DNA from: Betaproteobacteria bacterium
Lineage (GTDB): Bacteria; Pseudomonadota; Gammaproteobacteria; Burkholderiales; Thiobacillaceae
DNA length: 6,802 nt
Direction: 5' to 3'
Assembly: GCA_016873905.1 (NCBI GenBank)
Contig: VGVU01000068.1
Span: forward strand, 1-6,802
Shown: positions 1-5,447 of the stretch, piece after piece
Numbering within the stretch: the first letter of the stretch is position 1
Layout of the letters: each line of letters starts with the position of its first letter
Program-made: the position numbers and the translations under genes
Notes under the pieces: model-generated
Told to the model about the DNA's origin: nothing
Databases searched by the model: none
The model's input: only the letters and a program-made list of their open reading frames with translations

Positions 1-1482
1 GGCTATCCGCCCGAGGATCTGGCCCTGCGCGAGGATTTTTACGCCGAAAACGCGCGCTGCTTGATGGGCTTGGCGGTCGATCTGCCGCCAGAGATCACGG
101 TGGTGGTCGGTTATCCCGAGGCCGGGGAGGGCTGTCATTACAACAGTGCGGCCGTCTTGTGTGCGGGCAGGGTCATTGCCAATTACCGCAAACAGCGTCT
201 GCCTAATTACGCCGTCTTTGACGAGATGCGTACCTTTGCGGCGGGGACGGCTGCCACAGTCTTTGCCTGGGAGGGCCTGCGCTGTGGGCTGCTGATCTGC
301 GAAGACGGCTGGGCGAGTGGCCCGGCCGAGCAGGCGCGGGTCGCCGGGGCCGAGGTCCTGCTGGTACTCAATGCCTCGCCCTTCCACCTGTCCAAGCAGG
401 ATGAACGCTATGCCGTGGCGCGGGCACGCGTGGCAGAGACCGGTCTGCCGCTGGTCTATCTGAACATGGTGGGGGCTCAGGACGAACTGGTGATGGATGG
501 GGCCTCGTTTTCCCTGGACACACAGGGCGCGGTGACCGCGCAGGGGCCGGTTTTTGATCCCGATCTGATCTATCTGGACTGGGAGGCTGGGGTATCAAAG
601 GGCTACTTTAAGGGGGCCTTTGTCACCCCCGCCGATGACATGGCCCAGACCTATCAGGCCCTGGTTGTCGGGGTGCGTGACTACATTACCAAGAACGGTT
701 TTAAAGGGGCCTTGCTGGGTCTCTCGGGCGGAGTCGATTCGGCCCTGACCTTGTGTGTGGCTGTGGATGCCCTGGGCGCGGATCAGGTCCATGCCGTGAT
801 GATGCCGTCCGAGTACACGGCGGGGATCAGCCTGGAGGATGCCGAGGCCTTGGCGCGCAACCTGGGCGTACGCTACAGCGTGTTGCCGATCAAGCCGCTG
901 TACGAGGGCTTTATGGCGACCTTGGCTGATGCCTTTTCCGACCGTCAGGCGGATACGACCGAGGAAAACATCCAGGCGCGGGTGCGCGGGATGTTGCTTA
1001 TGGCCTTGTCGAACAAGTTTGGCCAGATCGTGCTCACCACCGGCAACAAGAGCGAAATGGCCACCGGTTATGCGACGCTCTATGGCGACATGGCGGGCGG
1101 GCTGGCGGTCTTGAAGGATGTGACCAAGACCCGTGTCTGGGCCTTGTCGCGTTATCGCAATACGCGTTCCCCGGTTATTCCCGACCGCATCATCACCCGG
1201 CCGCCCACGGCCGAGTTGCGTCCCGATCAATGCGATCAGGACAGTCTGCCGCCTTATGCCATTCTTGATGACATTCTGGAGCGTTACATGGAGGAACAGC
1301 AGTCGCCCGGCGAGATCGTGGCAGCGGGTCACCGCCGTGCCGATGTCGAGCGGGTCGTGCGCCTGATTGACCTCTCCGAATACAAACGCCGCCAGGCGCC
1401 GCCGGGGATACGCATCACCCGGCGTGGCTTTGGCCGCGATCGGCGTTATCCTATTACCAATCGTTACCGGGCCCCGTTCTGA
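1..1482 (+). CDS. nadE: Glutamine-dependent NAD+ synthetase (5' end outside the window)
   Basis: Cytoplasmic enzyme that makes NAD+ from nicotinic acid adenine dinucleotide, ATP and glutamine, the last step of NAD biosynthesis. The frame is open from base 1, and the first residues (GYPPEDLALREDF) are a conserved part of the N-terminal nitrilase-type glutaminase domain. So about 50 residues and the true start lie upstream, and the visible part is 493 residues. Of the glutaminase Glu-Lys-Cys triad, Lys (codon at 190, in YRKQRLPNY) and the nucleophile Cys (codon at 298, in LLICEDGW) are visible; the Glu should lie just left of the edge. The synthetase domain follows, with the ATP-pyrophosphatase P-loop SGGVDS at 724-741, TTGNKSEMATGYATLYGD near 1036-1089 and the typical C-terminus YKRRQAPPGIRITRR. 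No frameshift or missing motif is visible. The two-domain form distinguishes it from short ammonia-dependent NadE. glnB starts 22 bases downstream, probably in the same operon. Confidence 0.97.
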   Translation, partial: GYPPEDLALREDFYAENARCLMGLAVDLPPEITVVVGYPEAGEGCHYNSAAVLCAGRVIANYRKQRLPNYAVFDEMRTFAAGTAATVFAWEGLRCGLLICEDGWASGPAEQARVAGAEVLLVLNASPFHLSKQDERYAVARARVAETGLPLVYLNMVGAQDELVMDGASFSLDTQGAVTAQGPVFDPDLIYLDWEAGVSKGYFKGAFVTPADDMAQTYQALVVGVRDYITKNGFKGALLGLSGGVDSALTLCVAVDALGADQVHAVMMPSEYTAGISLEDAEALARNLGVRYSVLPIKPLYEGFMATLADAFSDRQADTTEENIQARVRGMLLMALSNKFGQIVLTTGNKSEMATGYATLYGDMAGGLAVLKDVTKTRVWALSRYRNTRSPVIPDRIITRPPTAELRPDQCDQDSLPPYAILDDILERYMEEQQSPGEIVAAGHRRADVERVVRLIDLSEYKRRQAPPGIRITRRGFGRDRRYPITNRYRAPF

Positions 1483-1504
1483 ACCCACTCACCCAGAGGA
1501 CAGC

Positions 1505-1843
1505 ATGAAGAAGATTGAAGCCATCATCAAACCATTCAAACTTGACGAAGTGCGCGAGGCCTTGTCGGCGCTCAACATCACGGGCATCACGGTGACCGAG
1601 GTCAAGGGTTTTGGCCGGCAGAAGGGCCATACCGAGCTCTATCGCGGTGCCGAATATGTGGTCGATTTCCTGCCCAAGGTAAAGATTGAGCTGGTGGTGC
1701 CCGAGGCGCTGCTCGATCAAGCGATAGAAACGATCGTCAACGCCGCTCGCACGGGCAAGATTGGCGATGGCAAGATTTTCGTCACCGCCGTCGAGCGTGT
1801 GGTGCGCATCCGTACCGGCGAGACCAACGAGGCGGCGATCTGA
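1505..1843 (+). CDS. glnB: Nitrogen regulatory protein PII
   Basis: Trimeric cytoplasmic signal protein that reads ATP/ADP, 2-oxoglutarate and, through uridylylation, glutamine. It controls targets such as glutamine synthetase adenylylation and NtrB. The 112-residue length is exactly that of the family. The T-loop contains the GHTELYRGAEY segment, with the uridylylation tyrosine at residue 51. The B-loop is TGKIGDGKIF (83-92) and the C-terminal RIRTGE (101-106) is intact. The opening MKKIEAIIKPFKLDEVREAL and the T-loop resemble enterobacterial GlnB more than GlnK, and no amtB lies beside it, so I call it GlnB. The ATG at 1505 is preceded by AGAGGA at 1495-1500, a good ribosome binding site, and matches the universal family start. 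A longer in-frame reading upstream only overlaps nadE and is not supported. The association with nadE fits known PII control of NadE. Confidence 0.97.
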   Translation: MKKIEAIIKPFKLDEVREALSALNITGITVTEVKGFGRQKGHTELYRGAEYVVDFLPKVKIELVVPEALLDQAIETIVNAARTGKIGDGKIFVTAVERVVRIRTGETNEAAI

Positions 1844-1855
1844 CCTGATTGATCG

Positions 1856-1877
1856 CCTGTTTCTTACAGCAGACAGG
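1856..1877 (+). terminator. Weak hairpin after glnB, possible transcription end
   Basis: In the gap between the convergent glnB and FAD-oxidase genes, CCTGTTT (1856-1862) can pair with AGACAGG (1871-1877), giving seven pairs including one G-T, around an 8-base loop. It starts 12 bases after the glnB stop. No T-run follows, so it does not look like a classical intrinsic terminator. Transcription of the two converging units must end somewhere here, but the signal is weak. Confidence 0.2.
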
Positions 1878-1916
1878 GGCCGCTTGGACGGATCGGGCCT
1901 TGAGCAGGCACCAGAA

Positions 1917-1964
1917 GCGTTCCTTTAAGCGTCCCCTTAGGTGTTCCTTTAGGTGTTCCCTTCG
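1917..1964. repeat. Four-copy 12-bp imperfect tandem repeat across the oxidase stop codon
   Basis: The plus strand reads gcgttcctttaa, gcgtccccttag, gtgttcctttag, gtgttcccttcg in direct succession, four units of 12 bp with consensus about G(C/T)GTTCC(T/C)TTAG. On the minus strand the unit is in frame with the FAD oxidase. The last residues (…EGNT) and the TAA stop lie in the two units nearest the gene, and the frame then meets TAA again 12 and 24 bases further on. The pattern is consistent with replication slippage that duplicated the gene's 3' end including its stop codon. Confidence 0.75.
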
Positions 1965-3355
1965 CTCTGATCAGGCAGCTTCTTGCCGGGGTTGAGTATT
2001 CCGGCGGGATCAAACTGAGCCTTGATCTGGCGCATCAGGGCCAGGGTGTCAGACTCAATCTCCAGCGGCAGGAAGTGGCGTTTTTCGCTGCCAATGCCGT
2101 GTTCGCCCGAGAGACTGCCGTGCATGGCCAGCACGGTTGCGATCAATTCACGCCGGCAGGCGGCAGCGCGGGCCATTTCGTCAGCATCCTCCTCGTGCAC
2201 CATCAGGTTGACATGCAGGTTGCCATTGCCGGCGTGGCCAAAGGCAACCAGCGGCACGGCCCAGCGGTGGCCCAGACGGTCGATGGCATCGACCAGATCA
2301 GCGAGTTGTGAGACCGGCACCACGACATCTTCGTTGATCTTGCGCGGGGCGATACGCTTGACGGCGTGTGAGAGTGATTTGCGCGCGACCCAAAGACGCT
2401 GGATTTCATCCCTGGAAAACCCGCTTTGGGTTTCGATCAGACCCGGGCCCTCAAGCGCGCGGTTCAAGGCGGCCAATTGCCCGGGGAGTGCGTGGACATC
2501 GCCATCGGCCTCCACCATCAGTACGGCCTGCGTGCCATCCGGCAGATCCTGGGCATTGCCATGGGCGCGCAGGGCATCGATGGAACGGGCGTCCATGAAC
2601 TCCAACGCGCAGGGCACGACGGGCTGACGCATGACGCGGATGACCGCCTCGCAGGCGGCCCGGGTATGGGTGTAACACAGGCGCAGGGTGGCGACAGCCT
2701 CGGGCGCCGGGACCAGTTTCAGGGTGGCCTCGGTGATCAGCGCCAGGGTGCCTTCGGAGCCAATCAACAGGCGGGTGAGATCATAGCCGGTGGCATATTT
2801 GCTGGTGCGGCTGCCGGTGCGGATCTCGCGGCCGGTGCCGGTAATGGCGCGCAGACCCAGCACATGGTCACGGGTGGCGCCGTATTTGACGCAGCGCGGG
2901 CCGGCGGCGTTCATCGCCAGGTTGCCACCGATGCGGCAATAGGCCCCGGAGCCGGGGTCGGGCGCATACATTAACCCGGCGCTGCGCGCGAGCCGATCCA
3001 CTTCATCGGTGACGATGCCGGTCTCGACCACCATCAGACGGTTGTCCGGGTCAAACGCCAGCACGCGGGTCATGCATTCGAAACTGACCACGACGCTGCC
3101 GGGGGCCGGTAGGGCGCCGCCGACATTTCCGGAACCAGCGCCGCGCGGGATCAGCGCAATGCGATGCGTGTGGGCCCAGCGTACGAGGGCGAGCACCTCG
3201 TCATGCGCGCGGGGGAAACAGACGGCCAGCGGGATGCAGTGATGCGGAGTTTCGTCGCTGGCGTAGAGGCCTCGCGTGGCTGGATCGACAAAGATGCGCT
3301 CGGGGCCAAGCGTGGCTTCCAGGGCGGAGAGGGCGGTTGCGGAGAGGTCAGACAT
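1949..3355 (-). CDS. FAD-linked 2-hydroxyacid oxidase/dehydrogenase (GlcD / D-lactate dehydrogenase family)
   Basis: A 468-residue flavoprotein of the vanillyl-alcohol-oxidase/PCMH superfamily. Members oxidise D-2-hydroxyacids such as D-lactate, glycolate or D-2-hydroxyglutarate and pass electrons to quinone or cytochrome. The FAD-binding domain (about 35-215) contains RGAGSGNVGG (71-80), PDPGS (132-136), IGGNLAMNAAGP (142-153), SKYATGYDL (185-193) and GSEGTLALI (199-207). The C-terminal substrate domain carries the metal-binding GHAGNGNLHVN (373-383) and GEHGIG (417-422), and ends with the usual DP..ILNPGK (449-458). There is no fused Fe-S domain and no glcE or glcF beside it, so the substrate cannot be assigned. 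No signal peptide is visible. The ATG at 3355 overlaps the upstream stop as TGATG; an in-frame TTG at 3358 is an alternative start one codon earlier. AGGAG at 3370-3374 lies 14 bases before the ATG, so coupling to the upstream gene is likely. Confidence 0.93.
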   Translation of the reverse strand: MSDLSATALSALEATLGPERIFVDPATRGLYASDETPHHCIPLAVCFPRAHDEVLALVRWAHTHRIALIPRGAGSGNVGGALPAPGSVVVSFECMTRVLAFDPDNRLMVVETGIVTDEVDRLARSAGLMYAPDPGSGAYCRIGGNLAMNAAGPRCVKYGATRDHVLGLRAITGTGREIRTGSRTSKYATGYDLTRLLIGSEGTLALITEATLKLVPAPEAVATLRLCYTHTRAACEAVIRVMRQPVVPCALEFMDARSIDALRAHGNAQDLPDGTQAVLMVEADGDVHALPGQLAALNRALEGPGLIETQSGFSRDEIQRLWVARKSLSHAVKRIAPRKINEDVVVPVSQLADLVDAIDRLGHRWAVPLVAFGHAGNGNLHVNLMVHEEDADEMARAAACRRELIATVLAMHGSLSGEHGIGSEKRHFLPLEIESDTLALMRQIKAQFDPAGILNPGKKLPDQSEGNT

Positions 3356-3927
3356 CAACCGAGGGTCATCTCCTGAAACTCGGCGACCTTGAGCAGAGCG
3401 TCGGAATCCGGGAAACGGGCATGGATCTGTTGCAGGGCAAGGTCATAGCGCAACGGGTCAAAGCCGTTCTGGGCCTGATCAAACATGACATGGCGCAGGG
3501 CCTGGGTCATCACCTTGTCGAGGGAGACCAGGCGGCGGGCGCTAATGAGGCCGGTATCGCAATCGACCAGAAAGAGGCGCAGTCTGGCGCGTTCTCCGGT
3601 GGGTTCCTGCGGTAGTTCACGCTCGTTCTCGGGGATGCGCTGGACATGAAAACTGACATCCGACCACTCGCAAATACCGTCGATACGATAGAGGAGCACA
3701 GCCAGGGCCGCGTCGCTATAGAGGGCGGTTTCGATGGGCTGAAGGCGGAAGCCGTTGATTTCGTGGGCCGTGGGTGATGGCCAGAACAAGGTCAGTTCAT
3801 GGGCGCCCTGGCTGTACAGATAGCGGGCACCTTCGTCATAGCGCCGGTATTCGGTCGAATACGGCGTGCCGACCTGACGCGGGTCGGCCTCGACATCCGG
3901 GCGGGGAAAGGTATGAATGTGGCTCAT
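3355..3927 (-). CDS. Unrecognised 190-residue protein in SseB-led operon
   Basis: I do not recognise the family. The protein is soluble in appearance, with no signal peptide, membrane segment, Cys cluster or nucleotide-binding motif. Residues 1-30 are rich in charged and polar residues. Alternating hydrophobic stretches near 44-50 (ELTLFWP), 72-82, 91-96 and 114-123 (ARLRLFLVDC) suggest beta strands, followed by two likely helices (about 136-152 and 158-170). Only two Cys occur, at 86 and 123. It is probably a real gene because it is tightly embedded: its ATG overlaps the SseB-like stop as ATGA, and its own TGA overlaps the oxidase ATG. No Shine-Dalgarno is visible before its ATG, so translation probably depends on ribosomes finishing the SseB-like gene. 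The function is unknown; a role with one or both neighbours is inference from the overlaps only. Confidence 0.85.
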   Translation of the reverse strand: MSHIHTFPRPDVEADPRQVGTPYSTEYRRYDEGARYLYSQGAHELTLFWPSPTAHEINGFRLQPIETALYSDAALAVLLYRIDGICEWSDVSFHVQRIPENERELPQEPTGERARLRLFLVDCDTGLISARRLVSLDKVMTQALRHVMFDQAQNGFDPLRYDLALQQIHARFPDSDALLKVAEFQEMTLG

Positions 3928-4337
3928 TGTTCGTCGGGCAACAGGCTGGCCATCATGGCGATCATTTCGGCATCGAAATCGAAACCATCCTCTTCGCCGG
4001 GATTGAGGGCAATGCCCATGTCATCGGCCATGCGGCGCAGAATCCAGGCAAACTCCGTCAGCAGACCCCCGCTGTAGCCGGGAAACTGGGTCAGAAAGGC
4101 CTTGGCACGCTCGGGTGCCGAGAACAGGATCACGACCCGTTGCTCGTCCTCAACTTCGACGATGAGCGGTTCGGCCTGGGTGGAGGTCTGGAAACCGGCG
4201 ATCTGGTGTTTTTCATCCCGGATCGGCATAAAGACCTGCAGGTCGAGCAGACAGGCGACAAAGTCCTCGGGGTCAACCTCGCCGGCATGGACGGCCGCGA
4301 GGAGGGTTTCAAGTTCGTTACGGGGTGACAGGGGCAT
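3924..4337 (-). CDS. SseB N-terminal-domain protein
   Basis: A 137-residue cytoplasmic protein that fits the SseB N-terminal domain family (named for E. coli SseB, whose gene affects serine sensitivity; molecular function is not established). Typical features are the opening NELETLLAAVHAGEVDPEDF (7-26), a strand/turn LDLQVFMPIRD (31-41), then EPLIVEVEDEQRVVILFSAP (56-75) and a following helix with ERAKAFL (76-82). The acidic tail is FDFDAEMIAMMASLLPDEQ (119-137). It corresponds to the N-terminal domain alone, without the C-terminal domain of full-length SseB. The ATG at 4337 was chosen because it begins the conserved region. The frame stays open further upstream, but that stretch runs into the divergent mak gene and has no family resemblance. 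No strong ribosome site precedes this ATG (only CTGGA about 8 bases upstream), so the start is moderately certain. It is the first gene of a three-gene overlapping unit. Confidence 0.82.
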   Translation of the reverse strand: MPLSPRNELETLLAAVHAGEVDPEDFVACLLDLQVFMPIRDEKHQIAGFQTSTQAEPLIVEVEDEQRVVILFSAPERAKAFLTQFPGYSGGLLTEFAWILRRMADDMGIALNPGEEDGFDFDAEMIAMMASLLPDEQ

Positions 4338-4364
4338 GAGACGGTCCAGAAAAGGTATCTGGCA

Positions 4365-4373
4365 AGGATAGCA
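4365..4373 (-). promoter_or_regulatory. Candidate extended -10 for the SseB-led operon
   Basis: On the minus strand TGCTATCCT (4373-4365) matches an extended -10 (TGn plus TATCCT). It would start transcription near 4358, leaving a leader of about 20 bases before the ATG at 4337. No good -35 box is seen at the expected distance; that place is occupied by the GC hairpin at 4380-4395. Assigned by eye only. Confidence 0.25.
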
Positions 4374-4379
4374 TTGGCA

Positions 4380-4395
4380 CGCCCCGAATGGGGCG
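4380..4395. repeat. GC-rich perfect inverted repeat in the divergent spacer
   Basis: CGCCCC (4380-4385), a 4-base loop GAAT and GGGGCG (4390-4395) form a perfect six-pair hairpin. It sits between the divergent SseB-like and mak starts, 42 bases from one and 49 from the other. No T-run follows on either strand, so it is not a convincing terminator. It could be a regulator binding site or simply a spacer structure. Confidence 0.45.
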
Positions 4396-4411
4396 GATTG
4401 ACCGGGCCAAA

Positions 4412-4443
4412 CCTGATCTGTGTCAGGCGCGCTATCATCCTGA
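4412..4443. promoter_or_regulatory. Three alternating half-sites CCTGA / TCAGG / CCTGA upstream of mak
   Basis: CCTGA (4412-4416) and TCAGG (4423-4427) form a perfect inverted repeat with a 6-base spacer. A third half-site CCTGA (4439-4443) faces the second across 11 bases that contain the likely -10 of mak. The layout resembles a repressor operator, or two mutually exclusive hairpins of which one would pair into the mak start codon. The arms are short, so chance is possible. Confidence 0.35.
4433..4438 (+). promoter_or_regulatory. mak: Candidate -10 of mak (possibly a leaderless transcript)
   Basis: TATCAT lies six bases before the mak ATG, so a start seven bases after the box would fall on the A of the start codon. 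No Shine-Dalgarno sequence is visible before this ATG, which fits a leaderless message. No strong -35 is present: the nearest TTGACC (4398-4403) is 29 bases upstream of the -10, too far. Assigned by eye. Confidence 0.25.
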
Positions 4444-4444
4444 T

Positions 4445-5356
4445 ATGGAAAACGGGCAGACAGAAACTTGGCGCTTAGGCATTGATCTGGGCGGTACAAA
4501 GATTGAACTGATTGCCTTGGATCGTGCGGGCAATGAGTGCTGGCGGCAGCGGATCGCTACTCCGCAGGGTGATTATGTCGGGACGATCGAGGCGATTGTG
4601 GGACTGGTAGGCTCTGCCGAGACGGCCCTGGGCGGGCGTGGGCGGGTGGGGATCGGAACGCCGGGCGCAATCTCCCCGGTCACCGGACGCCTGCGCAATT
4701 CCAACTCGACCTGCCTGAACGGTCAGCCCTTGCGCGAGGATCTCGAGGCCCGGCTCCAGCGCCCTGTCCGCATCGCCAATGACGCCAACTGCTTTGCCTT
4801 GTCGGAGGCTACGGACGGTGCGGCGGCCGGTGCTGAGTGTGTGTTCGGGGTCATTCTGGGGACCGGGGTCGGTGGCGGCGTTGTGGTTAGGGGGTCAGTG
4901 TTAACCGGCCCCAACGCGATAGCCGGTGAGTGGGGCCATAACCCCTTGCCATGGCCCCAGGCCGACGAGATCCCCGGGCCCGCCTGTTATTGCGGGAAGA
5001 GCGGCTGTATTGAGACTTGGTTGTCGGGCCCGGGCCTGGCGGCCGATCACCAGCGTGTTACGGGCCACGCCCTGAACGCCGAGGTTATCGCGGCCAGGGC
5101 TGTTGCGGGGGACGCAGCGTGTATGGAGACCATGCATCGATACACCGACCGTCTGGCGCGTAGCCTGGCCCAGGTGATAAATATTTTTGATCCAGACTGC
5201 ATTGTTCTGGGTGGAGGCTTGTCCAACTTGTCCTGTGTTTATGAACAGGTTCCGGCCTTATTGGGCCGTTATGTGTTCTCGGATTGTGTTCGTACACCCG
5301 TGGTTTCCCCTCGCTTTGGTGATTCCAGTGGGGTTCGCGGAGCGGCTTGGCTGTGA
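4445..5356 (+). CDS. mak: ROK-family fructokinase (Mak type)
   Basis: Cytoplasmic sugar kinase that phosphorylates fructose, and more weakly related hexoses, with ATP to give fructose 6-phosphate. The 303 residues match E. coli Mak (302) in length and closely in sequence, including NSNSTCLNGQPLREDLEARL, EATDGAAAGAE, GEWGHNPLPW and the ending GDSSGVRGAAWL. Visible sites are the ATP phosphate loop DLGGTK (14-19), the catalytic Asp113 within NDAN (112-115), ILGTGVGGG (137-145), the zinc site of the ROK family (His165 with Cys181, Cys183 and Cys188 in CYCGKSGC), and GGG at 256-258. NagK is the nearest alternative, but the GEWGHNPLPW and NANST/NSNST-type regions favour Mak. The ATG at 4445 gives the family start plus ten residues; an in-frame ATG at 4388 would add 19 atypical residues. 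It is transcribed divergently from the SseB-led unit, and no transporter or other sugar gene lies beside it. Confidence 0.93.
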   Translation: MENGQTETWRLGIDLGGTKIELIALDRAGNECWRQRIATPQGDYVGTIEAIVGLVGSAETALGGRGRVGIGTPGAISPVTGRLRNSNSTCLNGQPLREDLEARLQRPVRIANDANCFALSEATDGAAAGAECVFGVILGTGVGGGVVVRGSVLTGPNAIAGEWGHNPLPWPQADEIPGPACYCGKSGCIETWLSGPGLAADHQRVTGHALNAEVIAARAVAGDAACMETMHRYTDRLARSLAQVINIFDPDCIVLGGGLSNLSCVYEQVPALLGRYVFSDCVRTPVVSPRFGDSSGVRGAAWL

Positions 5357-5386
5357 AGGCATGAGACGATCCCCATTAGATTTTTT
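5327..5386 (+). terminator. Possible weak terminator at the mak 3' end
   Basis: A run of six T (5381-5386) follows CCCCATT (5371-5377), which could pair with AGTGGGG (5327-5333) inside the end of mak. The loop would be 37 bases, far longer than in standard intrinsic terminators, and the T-run also lies next to the promoter-like region of the next gene. Weak evidence. Confidence 0.2.
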
Positions 5387-5412
5387 GTTTGCAATATAGA
5401 TTTGCATATCCT
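5385..5412 (+). promoter_or_regulatory. Candidate sigma70-type promoter of the multiheme cytochrome gene
   Basis: TTGTTT (5385-5390), a 16-base spacer and TATCCT (5407-5412) stand in a markedly AT-rich stretch within otherwise GC-rich DNA. Transcription would begin near 5419, giving a leader of about 29 bases. The position, between the mak stop and the cytochrome ATG, supports a separate transcription unit for the cytochrome. Assigned by eye. Confidence 0.45.
5390..5406. promoter_or_regulatory. TGCAA-N7-TTGCA palindrome between -35 and -10
   Basis: TGCAA (5390-5394), spacer TATAGAT and TTGCA (5402-5406) make a perfect 17-base inverted repeat. It lies almost exactly in the spacer of the candidate promoter, a typical operator position for a repressor. 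It also reads as a direct repeat TTTGCA at 5388 and 5401. It does not match the FNR consensus TTGAT-N4-ATCAA. The regulator is unknown. Confidence 0.35.
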
Positions 5413-5447
5413 AATGTTCTGTCACGACTTATCTGTGCGGGGCTGCC

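Noticed and set aside
595..1488. Long open frame (about 297 codons) on the minus strand opposite nadE
   Set aside because: It lies wholly antisense to a strongly conserved enzyme gene. Its translation is rich in Arg, Gly, His and Gln with no recognisable domain, as is typical of shadow frames in GC-rich DNA.
1367..1504. Upstream extension of the glnB reading frame into nadE
   Set aside because: The ATG at 1505 has a good ribosome site and begins the invariant PII N-terminus MKKIEAIIKPF. The extension only re-reads nadE in another frame.
2022..2627. Plus-strand open frame of 201 codons opposite the FAD oxidase
   Set aside because: The minus strand carries complete FAD-binding and C-terminal oxidase motifs. 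The plus-strand translation is Ser/Arg-rich and unrecognisable.
4388..4444. Alternative earlier start of mak at the ATG in the GC hairpin
   Set aside because: It would add 19 residues absent from Mak/ROK kinases, has no ribosome site and starts inside the hairpin loop.
5388..5406. FNR/ANR-type box upstream of the cytochrome gene
   Set aside because: The arms read TGCAA/TTGCA with a 7-base spacer, not TTGAT-N4-ATCAA, so anaerobic FNR control cannot be claimed from this site.
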